The notes beneath the pieces were generated by a model, which saw nothing but the letters and a program-made list of their open reading frames with translations, did not search any database and had not been told where the DNA came from. This document shows, one piece after another, positions 50,727 to 63,541 of a DNA stretch of 64,000 bases. The stretch is taken from the NCBI RefSeq assembly GCF_010389155.1, contig NC_057769.1, positions 9,610,735 to 9,674,734 of the forward strand, in the 5' to 3' direction. This DNA comes from Erigeron canadensis. Taxonomy: Eukaryota > Streptophyta > Magnoliopsida > Asterales > Asteraceae. Position numbers and translations under genes: made by a program. Each line of letters begins with the position of its first letter. Positions within the stretch are counted from its first letter, which is position 1.

Positions 50727-51739
50727 TATAATATAAAGTAGTCATCAAATCAAATAAATATGTATATTATAATAATATATTTTTATAACTCGGTAAATCT
50801 TTTATTATTAACATTTTTTTTTCCAGATATATAATAATATTTAATGACTTTAGCCATTGTAATGTAAATTTGATTTGTCATTTTTATTATTAAAACATAA
50901 TAATATATTTATCTTACATATTATAGGGAAAAATATCTAGTTTATTGTTAATGTATAAAGTTTCATAAATATATACATTAGAATTATGGTTAACCATACC
51001 AAAATTATTTGACTTATAATGCATATAAAACATGTTCATCTAATCAAAATCAGTTAACGATGACTAATCCAATCCAATCCAAAACTTATCAAATTTGATT
51101 AATCCAATCCAAAACTGCATAATAGCCTCTTAAAATAATAATTAAACACTCATATTCATGTTTAAACTTGAAATCTCCAATAAATGAAAATTCTCTTACT
51201 CTTTAAACTATTAAACCAAAAACACTCATATGCAGGGATATTTAGCCTCGAGCTTTCAAAACAAATTATGTGTTTTGAAAACTGCATTTAAAAAAACATA
51301 ATTATTTTTTCAGCTAAACCATTTTTAAATTAATTTTAATTTACAAATGTAATAATCAAATACTTGCGTCAAAAATTTTAATTCATTTTAGCTAACCATT
51401 AATGAATATATATATATACACAAAAATTAGTAAAAAGTAGGTAGAAAAACATGCATCGAAAATTTGACCATTTACAAATTCACCTAATTTATAGCACACC
51501 TTTTATAACAAAACAAACAAAAGCAAGGACCATTTTCAAACAATACTTGATACTTGAAGGACTAGATTGTTACATATAGTAACTACTACTACTACCAGAG
51601 GCTTCCATTCCATGCTCTTTTCTTCTATACTTTGTCATTCCCATTACGGAAACAAAACACAGAGACACAAACCTTAAAATCAAAATAAAATAAAATCTTG
51701 AATCAATCAAAAGTAAACAAAAAAAAAAAAGGAAAGAAA
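50727..51739. other. Upstream region of the phosphoglycerate mutase gene
   Basis: AT-rich promoter and leader sequence. The leader near 51680-51735 is A-rich with GGAAAGAAAATGG around the start. No TATA box could be fixed. Confidence 0.35.
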
Positions 51740-54700
51740 ATGGGAAGCAACACAACATGGAAGTTAAAAGATCACCCGAAATTACCAAAAGGAAAGATGA
51801 TTGGCGTAGTTGTTTTAGATGGGTGGGGGGAAGCCTCTCCTGATCAATATAATTGTATCCATGTTGCTGATACACCCACCATGGATTCCCTTAAAAATGT
51901 ACACTTTTACATCTCCACCCCCTACTACATATTTATATCTATATCTGTATCATTTTATTTTGTAATCGTTTTTTTTCATTGTTATTTGAAATGTTAGTTT
52001 TTTATTTATATTTATTTATGTATGATGATTCAATAGTACTTTTATGAATCTTGATAACTGACCCATTATGGGTGATCATGAGAAAAGGTAAATTGTGTAA
52101 CCGTATGGTTAAAGGGAATTTTCATTCTTGGGTCGTCAACAGTTTTCATGAAAGTTAAACTACAAAATTAAATTACACCGGTTTTGGGTTGCCAATTTAC
52201 CTTTAAAACTAAATAAATACATCAAAATAATACTAGAAATACAGAGTTTTATAGATATTGTGGGGTTTCCATGGCCACCCTTGGCCAGCACACTGAATTA
52301 TAATATATTAATATGTTGTGTCACCTCATGTTAACGTCCTAGAATGATGATTTGATGTATTTATATATGTTGTGTTGTGTAAAGGGTGCACCTGATAGGT
52401 GGAGATTGGTGAGGGCACATGGTACGGCTGTAGGGCTTCCCACTGATGATGATATGGGAAACAGTGAAGTTGGGCATAATGCGCTTGGTGCTGGACGGAT
52501 ATATGCTCAAGGGTGTGTCATCTATGTCCCTGCCTGTTAATCCTTTTTCGGTTCTTTTGATAATAATATATTGGGAAACTGTGGATATGTATTTTTGATG
52601 GTATCAGGTTAGTTATTAGTAATTAACACAGATTAGGAGTAGAATTTAGTGGTTAAAGTGTGAAACATTGAGAAAATGTGTAACTTTTGCTATTTTTCCA
52701 CTATCCTCATCTTACCGAATAGTATTATGGCATGTGTGACTATCAGATTGATTTACCTTTCTTTGCAAAATACAAGAGTTCTCTTGTGCTTATAAATATA
52801 TATAGAGGCTCATCTGGCTCAGATCCTGGGCTAGTAAAGCGAGTCAGCTCTTAAGATTAGTCTGCTCGCAATAGAACATCCATAATTACCACACAAAAAA
52901 AAGGTTTCTGACACTTTGTTCATCATTTTGAAAAGTTCCCGATCCTTTTAACCTATCAAAATTGAGCTTTTGAACTCAAAGTTATTTTGACTTTTGAAAG
53001 TCAAGTGTGACCATCAATTGACAAGTTGAACCGACTTTATCAGATGTATTTTCGTCAAATATAGATATATAACTATGTTTGGTAATTGATTTGAGGATTG
53101 TATTATAAAGTTAATGCTGTTGGATGCATGTTCAGAGGGAAATAAAAGTTTAGCACATAATGCTTATAATTTGTATACTTGTCGTGTCTGTCATAAAATG
53201 GTCCATATGTATTGAGTATTGTTTTCGATACTCTGTATCTACTAACCACTTACACATTTCCATTTGTTTCTACTAGTGCAAAACTTGTTGATCTTGCCCT
53301 TGCCTCTGGAAAAATATTCGAAGATGAAGGCTTCAACTACATCAAGGAATCTTTCGCAAGTAACACCTTGCACCTTATTGGGTTACTGAGTGATGGCGGT
53401 GTCCACTCTCGCCTTGATCAGTTACAGGTACGTACATGGTTATGAACGCTTGTTCAGGTTATCAAATACGAACATGCTTTTTCTTAATAGGTCATCATGT
53501 TATTATATTGCAGTTGTTGCTCAAAGGTGCTAGTGAACGTGGTGCCAAGAAGATACGAGTTCACATACTTACTGATGGCCGTGATGTTGTCGATGGTTCA
53601 AGTGTTGGATTTGCTGAAACACTTGATAAGGACCTTGCAGATCTACGTGGAAAAGGCATTGATGCACAGGTTGCTTCTGGTGGAGGGCGTATGTATGTCA
53701 CCATGGACCGTTATGAGGTATTTCTTCAGTGTTCCTGAGGTAGATGTTTTTATTATCTTCAAGGGGTAGTGCTTGCACCACGTTATTATTTATTAATTAA
53801 CCACTGGGCTAAAGGGCTGAAGGCTTGTGGGTTAACCCAAATGAACTCTTCTGTGCAATCAATATGATGTACACGTATAAAAGTTCACTCTCTTTGTATG
53901 ATTATTAGAAGTGGCAAATTGACCAGGTCAATCTGGCTGGGTAACGGGTCAAGTTAGGTAATCTTTTGTATGTGGTGGAACTGAACAGTTCGAGTAAACT
54001 TAAATACAATTATTTACAAGGTTTGATGCGTTAAAGTACCTGTTGGTTGACTTGAGTCCTTTACATGTTCAATGTATTTGATATGTTCTGCTTTAAAGGG
54101 GAAAAAATTACAAGCTTGACCCTGTAGAGAAAAAACATTACCCAGATCAACTCGTTCATGAATAATTGGGTTTCCCACCGCTATTAGAAAATTTTACATG
54201 ACATATATGAATTTAAACTTCTGCTTTTACATATGTAGAACGATTGGCAAGTCGTGAAGCGTGGTTGGGATGCTCAGGTCCTAGGTGAAGCCCCACACAA
54301 ATTTAAAAATGTTGTTGAGGCTGTCAAGAAGCTACGGGAAGCTCCCAATGCTAATGACCAATACTTGCCACCATTTGTCATTGTTGACGAGAGTGGGAAG
54401 CCTGTGGGTCCCATAATGGACGGTGATGCTGTTGTCACATTCAATTTCCGAGCAGATCGTATGACAATGCTTGCACAAGCTCTTGAGTATGAGAAGTTCG
54501 ATAAATTTGATAGAGTGCGGGTCCCCAAAATCCGATATGCTGGAATGCTTCAATATGATGGGGAGTTGAAGCTTCCAAGTCATTACCTTGTTTCTCCTCC
54601 GCTGATAGAGAGGACATCTGGTGAATATCTTGTGAATAATGGTATCCGCACCTTTGCTTGCAGGTTAGAAATAATAAATTTTGACACACTTATATTTTTG

Positions 54701-55358
54701 TGAAAATACTTGTCACACCCCAAGATCATGTGGTTAAGTGTTTATAAATTTCGTTCAAACTTTTTGGAATTGTGCTGAATTTCTGTACATGTTTAGACTG
54801 GCGATTCAGCTTCCCTCTCGACTCTTAAAAGGGTGAAGATGTTAGCAATTTATCATGGCGAATTTCTGCATAAAAGGCAGAACTTGAGCCCTAATAAATG
54901 TATAAGTTTGACTCGTTTCCTGAATCATTGTGGGATGTATATATAATTTGACACTTTAGTTTCTTCTTGAACTCTGTTGGTCCTCAATACTTTAAGGATG
55001 ACATTTTTGTTTTATAGTGAGACAGTCAAATTTGGTCATGTCACATTTTTCTGGAATGGGAACCGATCTGGATACTTCAATTCAGAATTGGAGGAGTACG
55101 TGGAAATTCCAAGTGATAGTGGAATTACCTTTAATGTCCAGCCAAAGATGAAGGCTTTGGAGATTGGTGAGAAGGCCCGTGATGCTATCCTCAGTCGCAA
55201 GTTTGACCAGGTATAGTTTGGTAGGCATATCTCTATTTACATATCTAGTATCAGTCTATTTGGATTTTAGGTCTAGATGGGTTAGTGTCAAAATGGGTGG
55301 TTTTTATTCATGCAGGCTGAATCAGTTGGCATAGACTCAAAACTGTTTGTGTCGTGTA

Positions 55359-55391
<33 letters not shown>

Positions 55392-56596
55392 TTATATTTT
55401 ATGTTCTATATAATGTTTTGTTAAATATGATCACAAATAGCATATTGCTTTGAGATTAATATAATATTTTGATGGTTGATATTGGGGATTTAATGTAGTA
55501 AGTTTACATTGGGCAACTTTTGACCCACTTTTGTTTTAGGTTTTATGTTTCTGTTTCGTATTTTAAAGAAACATCAAATCCCCAATCGAACTATTGATGA
55601 GTAAATGGGTCATAAGTCATAATTGCCAACTTAACTCCTTTCATTTGATTGTAGGTAAGGGTGAATATACCAAATGGTGACATGGTTGGCCATACTGGTG
55701 ACATTGAGGCTACTATAGTGGCCTGCAAGGCTGCTGATCAAGCTGTTAAGGTAATAAACTTTACGGCTGTTCAAATTTAATACAGTATATCTTAACCCCA
55801 AAACTGCTTAGACAGCCATATTATAAGTTTACTGTAGCATGTCAGTTTTATTATAGTGCTGAAGCTCCTACTATTTTGGCTATGGTTAACATTTATATTT
55901 TCCAAGTGAAGTCTCCATCCAAAATCCATCTTTTAGCAGGCTGTCATGTATAAATTACTAGATAAGTAATAATTTTATATTTAGGAGGATTTATCGTTTT
56001 CCATTTTGTAATATTGCAGATGATCCTTGATGCAATAGAACAAGTTGGTGGAATTTATGTGGTGACTGCGGATCATGGTAATGCAGAGGACATGGTGAAG
56101 AGAAACAAGAAAGGGGAGCCAATTGTTGACAAGGATGGCAAAGTTCAGATCCAAACATCACACACTCTTCAACCGGTAAGCCACTATATAATTGTTGAAG
56201 TTTTAAGTCATTATAGAAGTATGTTCAGTTCACAACATGTATTATATCGAATGAGTGGCACAAACGACTAGGAATGACGGGTTGGGTAAACAGGCAATGT
56301 TTTTAATACAGGCCTAAACAGTTCTGACCAATCCAAAATCACCTTATTAATTTATCAAGTTATTTGCATACCTGACACTAAACATGATCATGAGGCTATA
56401 ATGTTAACACTGATATTGGACCGTGTGTAATCAGGTTCCGGTTGCAATTGGAGGTCCTGGATTAGCAGGAGGGGTGAAGTTTCGCAAGGACGTACCGAAT
56501 GGTGGACTAGCAAACGTAGCAGCAACAGTGATGAATCTGCACGGGTTTGTGGCTCCTGATGATTATGAGACAACTCTTATTGAAGTTGTTGATTAA
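51740..56596 (+). CDS. PGM1: 2,3-bisphosphoglycerate-independent phosphoglycerate mutase
   Basis: Nine exons: 51740-51898, 52385-52512, 53277-53427, 53514-53717, 54239-54663, 55018-55210, 55655-55750, 56020-56175 and 56435-56596. All are GT-AG and in frame, giving 557 residues, normal for plants. The enzyme interconverts 3- and 2-phosphoglycerate in cytosolic glycolysis through a phosphoserine intermediate and needs divalent metal. Motifs of the alkaline-phosphatase superfamily are intact: [10 protein letters not shown] near residue 27 (metal Asp), [18 protein letters not shown] with the nucleophile Ser near 80, [48 protein letters not shown] and [11 protein letters not shown]. The C-terminus [17 protein letters not shown] is typical. 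No transit peptide. Introns 6 and 2 carry a GT/GA microsatellite and a possible short SINE-like piece. No defects seen. Plants usually have two near-identical copies; which one this is cannot be told. Confidence 0.97.
55352..55391. repeat. (GT)n(GA)n microsatellite in intron 6 of the mutase gene
   Basis: GTGTGTGTGTGTG runs directly into GAGAGAGAGAGAGAG, a compound dinucleotide repeat. Confidence 0.9.
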
Positions 56597-57923
56597 GCAG
56601 AATGGTCGTAAACTTAATTGGCTTATATTATGATTTGATTTCATCTCATTGATGAGGTTGAAGTTTAGTTTAACAATACCACATTTTGAAAACGTTAATC
56701 TGAGTTTCCAGGATTCAAATAATCGTGAAACTGTAACCAAACGAACGCATGGTTTCGTCTTTAAGAAAAGGCAAACATTTAATCTTTCATCCTCCAGTTT
56801 TATCTTGTCATATTGTCATGTGAAGTTTGTGGTATCCTTTTTTTGTTGACTCGAGTATTTTCTCATGGTCCTTGAAGGCTGTGCTTTCTTTCCACTAACC
56901 ATTTTTCAGCAAGTTTTTATTTTTCTTCGTAATGAGGTTATCTTCAGTGGTAGATTATATATGTTTAAATTAAATCTGCATTTACAATCTTCTTTTGATT
57001 ACTGACTAGCTAAGTATCCCGAGTATAACCCAGGAATAGTAATAAAAGTTCTGTAAAAACATATATTTGATATTTAAGTTGTGACAGTCTAGCGGTACTC
57101 ATAACCTCGTAATACTATATCTTATGTTTCAAATAAATTTAATTAGTTTATTAACCTGTATGATATGCCAAAAGTTTAAAATTATTTTATCATAAAATTA
57201 CTTATATGATGAAAATATAAAAGTTCTATGTATAAAATATTAGATTTTTCAAAAGAAAATAAAAAAAAAAGACATCAAAAATAACAAAATAAAAATGAAA
57301 TAAACTTTAATTAGGAATGTGTTTTTGACATCATAAATAAATTAAATAAAAAAGAACTAATTTTAAGAAAAAATTTGAAAGTGACAAATTAGTTATTTTT
57401 ATAAAATGTGATATCATAACAATTTTATTTTATTTAATATAAAGATTTTTGGGTCTTAAGCAGGGTAGAAAAAGTGAAAGGGAAAAACAAATCATCTATA
57501 TCTATACTACCAAACCACCTCTCACTACCAAACCACCTCTCACTGACAAGGAACCGATAAGATGAATATAGAAACAATTACATACTCTAGCATTATTTTC
57601 TCAAGTGATGTTTTAAAAATGCTTTTAATAACATTATTTACAACTTTTATCTATAAACTCTTAAAATAATTATGTTAATTCTTCTTATATCAATACCCTT
57701 TACATCAATAACTTACATTACTACTTTCACCTAAGGGCGGTTCCATGTAATGGCCAACTAGGTCTACGGACCAATGTTAGATCGGAAATTTTTTTAGCAA
57801 GCATATAGGAAATTATAATTGGACATATGTTATTCCAGAGTTTGGACCTAGGTAAATTATAAAGAAAGTCTTTTGAAGCATTTGAAGTATAAATATTATA
57901 ATTAGATACACATCTTAATCTTA
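56597..57923. other. 3' flank of the mutase gene and intergenic region
   Basis: The first few hundred bases are the probable 3' untranslated region. After about 57100 the sequence is AT-rich. A short tandem ACCAAACCACCTCTCACT duplication lies near 57509-57543. No gene. Confidence 0.4.
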
Positions 57924-58787
57924 TCTTAATATATACTATAAGACAGTTGAACTAATGACTTATTAACTAATCAAATTGCTTAATTTTATCAAATTGATTT
58001 TCACTTATGTTATCATTTAGATTAACTATAAATTAAAAATCCTAATAATCATTATCCAAATGTATTATTATATTACTATTTATTTTAATTTGTATAAAAA
58101 GTCTCATTAATACACACTTTTTTTGTTTTCCATTAATAATTTACACTTTTTAGCCCTGAATACTTAATTTATTTTTATTTTTAACCATCAACTTTAAAAC
58201 TTATATATATATATATAATTATATGTAACCATCAAATTGAGAGTTTTTATTTTTTTTGTTTTTTTAGAACGACAATATTTATATATTTAATTATTTAATG
58301 TTACAATTGTCACTCAAATAGAGTCCTAATTGTTATCAAAGAATATGAAAACAATTCTAATTGACATCTAATTATCATAGGACAGGTGATTGAAAATACA
58401 CATATTCGTGTTACGGCCTATATCATTATCAAATACATATACATGAATGTCAAGTACAAGATTACAAGCATATTTATATTCTAATTCTTAATTATCTTTC
58501 ATAATAATATCACATTATGAGTACAACTGGTTTCAAATCATTCTATAATAGGAAAATTATTGTAGTATGTGTCTTGTGGAATGACTACGACAAACAATTT
58601 CATTAATATGTCTTAGCTAATAATGGCAGTGATGAACCTGTGATTATTGTATTACAACTTGCAAAGTGTAACACCTAGAACCGTATATCTTCAAAATTAT
58701 AAGCTTTTATGAATTAAATGTATGAAGATATAATATTGATAATATCGCAACCCCGTATTCATTGTTGGACACGGGTCTAAAATCTAG
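57924..58787 (+). mobile_element. Non-autonomous Helitron, family B copy 3
   Basis: It starts TCTTAATATATACTATAAGA after an A and shares AGTTGAACTAATGACTTATT with copy 1. It ends TTCATTGTTGGACACGGGTC, TAAAATCTAG, then T. At 864 bp it is the longest copy. No open frame. Confidence 0.88.
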
Positions 58788-59045
58788 TATTCTTTTATTC
58801 CTATATCTATTAATTATAAAATAAAACAATTTAGAAAAAACACATAGGCTCTTCTTCATCTTAATGGTTCATTAGTAACAAACCTTTAAACTTTTAGAGT
58901 TTTTGTCACTCTTTTTCCATATATAGTTCAAAATCTCTAATATTTAAAACACTAAACTTATCTAAAAATTATTCGAATAGTCCTATTGCATAATAATAAT
59001 AATAATAGCGCAACAACTAATTTGCAAAATTTAAGAGTGGTCATG

Positions 59046-61004
59046 TGTAAGGACCCAACTCGACTTGACCATTTTTTTTTTTTTTTTACACAAGTTGACT
59101 TTAATTGACCAATCCATACTTAGAAAAATTTTTGACAAAATAAAGTGAAAAACTCAAAATGTTCAAATTCAAAATCTAACAAATTAGAACACCTTCATAT
59201 GTTATAATAAACATATCCTATAAGTTTCAGACCTTAAAAACATCGGATGAAGCTCGGAAAATTTTTGCTCGAAAACAGAGGGACTGCGGCCGCAAGCACG
59301 GTCGACCGTGCTTTGCGTCCGTGCTCCCAGAAACTGAACACCAAAATGAAATACTGCAGACGCTGAGCACGGTCAGCCGTGTCTGCGTCTGTACTCTTAC
59401 TGCACACACACCAAACATCAAATTTGACTATCAACTCAATTTGCAACCTTTTTCAAACTCAAACACAAGTTCCATCACATATCAAATCTGATTTCAAACC
59501 TTCACAATGACATAATTTACAACATAACCCAAGAGCTCATTTGATCATACATCATTTACACATCCATATGGGTCGTTTATCCATTTTGACGCTTTTCAAG
59601 CCAAAATGACTAAAAACTTAACATGACCACAGATTTTCCCCACCAAAAGAAAATGTTCATCCAAGTCAAAAGCTTGTATCAAGAGCCATAATAGTCAAAG
59701 GGATGCTCTACCCAAAATTACCCAAGATGCCAACTTTAGAGATGGCAAGAAACTTCACTTGAACTTCACTCAATCACTTCTTAGCTCTTGCTGCTACCAA
59801 CGCCTATAAAAGAGTTAAACAACTAAAAGGTAAGCTACGCTTAGTGAATGCATACACATATAATCACAATCTTGTCATTTCAACTTTGTGCATCAAGCAC
59901 CATATAAGCCTAGCAAGCTAGCCTTTTCATTCATAACAAACATCATACACACATTTTCAACATGGCCATGGACAAAGTGGCTAGTAGGAATTTACCCACC
60001 TACTAGCTCTTACATACAATATGACTAGTAGGAATTTACCCACCTACTAGTTCTCACAATCAATCAAATAATGGGTCATAGGAATTTACCCACCTATGAC
60101 CTCTAATAACAAGAACATGATTATATGTATACACACTCACCTCAAACTTGGCTACTTGACACAATAAGGCTACAATTTCAACAATTCAATCTTCTATACC
60201 TATACAAGAATAAACACATACCATCTATGAGTTCCTTGACTCAATTTCCTTACATGAAACTATTTGCATTCATCGATTCTAACACTATGGTGTTTGGCCA
60301 CTCAACATTTTTCCATCAATTCAAATTCTCATAAAAGAGCTTTATTTCATAATTTCTAGCCAAACACCACAAGATATAAGATTCTTACCAAGGGGGATTT
60401 TCATTAACAACATCTCTTTCAATCAAAATATCCATTTATCAATCAAATTTAGTTAGGGTTCTACTTGAACATATCAATAACAAAAATCCCCAAATTCTAG
60501 AATCAAGAACCCTAATTTTCAATAACATAATAGAACTAGGGTTATAGAAAATTAATACCTCAAGAATGAGAGACAAGAGTTAGGGCTTTCAATCACAATT
60601 CTTCCCCCATTTTCTTCTTAAAATTTCAGCCACCACCCTTCCATACAACCCTCAAATTTTCAATTTCTTATTCAATTGATGGTGATTGTTGTTATTGTTC
60701 CAGGATTGAAATTCTTTAATTTGAGTTTTGAAACCTTAATTGCATGAATTGATGGATTGAGAGATGAATTAGTGAGTTTTGAAAGAATGAGTGGGAAAAC
60801 ATGAGTCATAAGACTAAGTGGCTGGCTTTTCTTCCCTGAAGGCCACGTCCCATTTCAATTTTAATGAGTTTAATACCCGCTAGCCACTAAAGTTCCAACT
60901 AAATTAAGCCCTTATCTTAAAACAAAAAAACTAGGAAATTAATTTAATGTCAAAACTATGAAAAGGGTTAATTTTCTTTTACCTTAAAATATTGGGGTGT
61001 TACA
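59046..61004 (-). mobile_element. Solo LTR of a retrotransposon
   Basis: The element begins TGTAAGGACCC and ends GGGGTGTTACA, giving TG...CA termini, with an exact 5 bp duplication TCATG at 59041-59045 and 61005-61009. No gag, pol, primer-binding site or second LTR is present, so it is a 1959 bp solo LTR left by recombination. On the minus strand it would start TGTAACACCCC, a terminus I associate with long-LTR Ty3/gypsy elements; that orientation is an inference. Small open frames inside lack coding character. Confidence 0.85.
59981..60100. repeat. Three spaced 26 bp hairpin units in the solo LTR
   Basis: Units at 59981-60006, 60025-60050 and 60075-60100 share the loop AATTTACCCA. The stem is CTAGTAGG/CCTACTAG in the first two and GTCATAGG/CCTATGAC in the third, so both sides of the stem changed together. 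Confidence 0.85.
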
Positions 61005-61009
61005 TCATG

Positions 61010-62390
61010 TGATGATGAGAAACAAAACAAGAATTTCCAATAATGAACTGCTATAGTAATAATTGTAAAATAATGAAAACTCATCTTTTTAGTCTTTATA
61101 GTTAAAATAGTGGTCGAAATAGAAGTTGAGTTAATGATATGACAAAGTATAACTAAGAAATCTTATGAGAATTTCGCTTAATTGTTGATATGTTCTTTGC
61201 AAAAGAACTCGCTTTGCGAAGACCCGACCGTTGGTGAATACGGGGAAAAATTTTTTTTTACCCAAATTAATTAAATTTGGACACGTGTGATTTTCATTCT
61301 TGAATCCGCCACTGTTTTCACCACCGTCAATCCATCGTTGCATTGTGTGGGATTTACATTTACTGAAGTAAATACTAATATGAATCAAGTGTTGAAAAGA
61401 AAAACAAACATTAAGCTAAAAGGAAGTTAAAAAGTAATATAATTTTAAAAAAAAGGGTAATGGAGGGAACCCTAGCCCCGGTACCACAATTGGATATCCA
61501 TCGACCCACCCCGTATGAGCCATATGATGCCGGTAAAATACCTCGGTAAAAGTAATATTATTATGTAGGGTTGAAAATGCAATATGTTTAACGGAAGAAC
61601 TATCATACCTTCACGGTTGAACAACCCAAAAAAAAAAACCCAACAATGTGTGCATTTTAGACCTCCGTTGATAACATTGAATATCGATATTCGCCTATAA
61701 TCTGATCATCCCCAATGCTAAAAGATGATTTGGGAGAAACCACTCAGTATATCATGAGCCAGAGTTAATCTCCCTCGACTTAATTAGCTTGCAAATCTTT
61801 AAAATATCAAATTTCAGATTTCTATCAAGAAGGGGTTCGAGCAAATACTGATCTAATAGTGTTGCTTTTTCTCTCTCGAGTATGTCAAATCAACTTTCTT
61901 ATGTCTCGAATCCATCCGAATTATCCTTTCTCAAGATCCCCGAGAGCAAAGTTGTAATGTCATAGAAACATTTTAAAACGTTACACGATTTCTTTTATCC
62001 TTTCTCATCATTCTGGTGTTAGACAAGTATTAAAATTCATGTCTAGTATATGCACGATCATAGGCCAAAATGAACACTCAAGCATTAGATAGGTATAATT
62101 CCTTATAGCTAGTAACTATGTCTTGGCGAGCATGTCTATCACATTTAAGATGAAGACCTGAAATGCATTCAACAAACTTAAACTTCCTTGCGAAACTTCA
62201 TTTAACAAAATTAACCGACTCTGAAACCTTTTCAATAGCTTCCTTAATCACTTTCAATCCTCTTGTACGATTAATTTCAACACATGTGCTTCACAACGTA
62301 CACGCATAACATCTCCATAACAAATTAACACATTATATAAACTTTAACGATGCTTCAAAGAGTCGAATAAATGGTAACCGTTGTTTCTAT
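61010..62390. other. Intergenic region without recognised feature
   Basis: Less AT-rich than average. Near 61310-61360 CACCGTCAATCCATCG then TTGCATTGTGTGGG resembles a Helitron end. No gene supported. Confidence 0.35.
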
Positions 62391-62796
62391 CATTGTCCAG
62401 TGTGATAGTAAAATCCTTTTTTTCCGATGTCCCAATCCTTGTAAAAGGTAATTAACCATGCAATCTGCTTATATAGAATCCCTATGAATTGGAGGTATAG
62501 CTCGAAAGTTCGAAACCTATTTTTTTCCCCTCAAATCCTAACTTTTATCAACACAATGTATGGGCAGTCAATGCCTTGTAACCGGTCAGTTCGCGCTTAC
62601 AAGGCAACCGGCCGATTACAAGGCACTGGTTGACCATTTTGTTGATCCAAGTTTGGTTTTGAAAAAAAAAGGATTTAAACTTTGGGAGCTATACCTTCAC
62701 CTCATACTGGTTCTATTTTAGCGGATCGTGTGGTTAAGTTTTGCAAGGATTGAGGCAATAAAAAAAGAATTCCAGTGTACGTTACACTGGACAATG
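62391..62796. mobile_element. Foldback element with CATTGTCCAGTGT ends
   Basis: CATTGTCCAGTGT at the left is mirrored by ACACTGGACAATG at the right. Further in, AATCCTTGTAAAA pairs with TTTTGCAAGGATT and GGTATAGCTC with GAGCTATACC. The centre carries three ACAAGGCA motifs. No target duplication was found. Confidence 0.55.
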
Positions 62797-62869
62797 CAAA
62801 GTACAATGACAATTTAGTTGACTCTTTAAAGCATTTTAAAGCTTAATTGTACTGGAAGCTAGGTTATGC

Positions 62870-63046
62870 ATGTACGTATTGGAGCAGCATTTTGATTCTA
62901 ATGTCGCAGCAGGATCAAAAGTGAGTGAAGAAGCTGTTGAAAGTGTTAAAGAGTCAGTCAGGTTAAATATGTTAGATGAAGTTTTCTTCAATGTGGTACG
63001 TAGACATGTTCGCCAAGACATGGTTGATTACTACATGGAATTATAG
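62870..63046 (+). CDS. Unidentified short open frame (57 codons), gene fragment candidate
   Basis: ATG to TAG with gene-like codon use, reading LEQHFDSNVAAGSKVSEEAV and then SVRLNMLDEVFFNVVRRHVR and QDMVDYYMEL. The amphipathic, charged composition is unlike the AT-rich noise around it. No start context, intron or family was recognised. It may be a fragment of a larger broken gene, and it is not continuous with the Fes1-like gene downstream. Confidence 0.3.
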   Translation: MYVLEQHFDSNVAAGSKVSEEAVESVKESVRLNMLDEVFFNVVRRHVRQDMVDYYMEL

Positions 63047-63533
63047 GTGTATCTCGCTTGACTGTTCATTGGCCTATGATCATGCATATGGGAGCTTGCA
63101 AGTACTAGACACGAGTTTTAATTAATATTTGACCAAAAGAAGAATGGGAAGGATAAAGGAAATGACAACGTTTTAATTTGAAACCTTAATTTCTATGACA
63201 TTATAACTTAATTTGTTCTCGGGAAGCTTGGAAAGCTGGAGGTATCCTTTTTAACTTGTATTTTCAAAATGTTTGGAAAATTCAACCACTCACTAACAAA
63301 AGGTGTCAAGTTAATTTAGACGAGGTTATAACTTATAAGTAATATATATGGCTAAGGCATGAAAGTAAATTTTGACAAGTATTTAGCCGATCGAATACAT
63401 ACAGTATAATTTTGGCATGCATTTGCGGTTATATATTTTGGATCCTCAACATATATCAAAGATATAATTATTAATTAATTAGGAAAATTACCATATCGAT
63501 ATTCATATCTATATCCCATCCTTCTTTATCTTC
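63047..63533. other. Upstream region of the Fes1-like gene
   Basis: AT-rich promoter region. At 63276-63283 GAAAATTC matches the core GAAnnTTC of a heat-shock element, and GGAAGCTTGGAAAGC at about 63223-63237 is a partial match. These are short motifs that occur by chance, so regulation by heat is only a possibility. Confidence 0.35.
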
Positions 63534-63541
63534 TATATATA
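63534..63541 (+). promoter_or_regulatory. TATA box candidate of the Fes1-like gene
   Basis: TATATATA about 235 bp before the ATG at 63773. A TCTCTCTCTC pyrimidine tract common in plant leaders follows at about 63580-63590. Confidence 0.55.

Noticed and set aside
51570..51875. 101-residue antisense frame at the start of the mutase gene
   Set aside because: Overlaps the leader and exon 1 of a clearly real plus-strand gene; hydrophobic composition is an artefact of the A-rich leader.
52800..52900. SINE-like piece in mutase intron 2 (GGCTCATCTGGCTCAGATCC)
   Set aside because: No box B, tail or target duplication; too little to call.
54274..54689. Three overlapping antisense frames in mutase exon 5
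   Set aside because: Complementary shadows of a 425 bp conserved exon.
59980..60104. CRISPR-like array (three spaced repeats)
   Set aside because: Only three imperfect units inside a plant LTR, with no cas genes; better explained as LTR hairpins.
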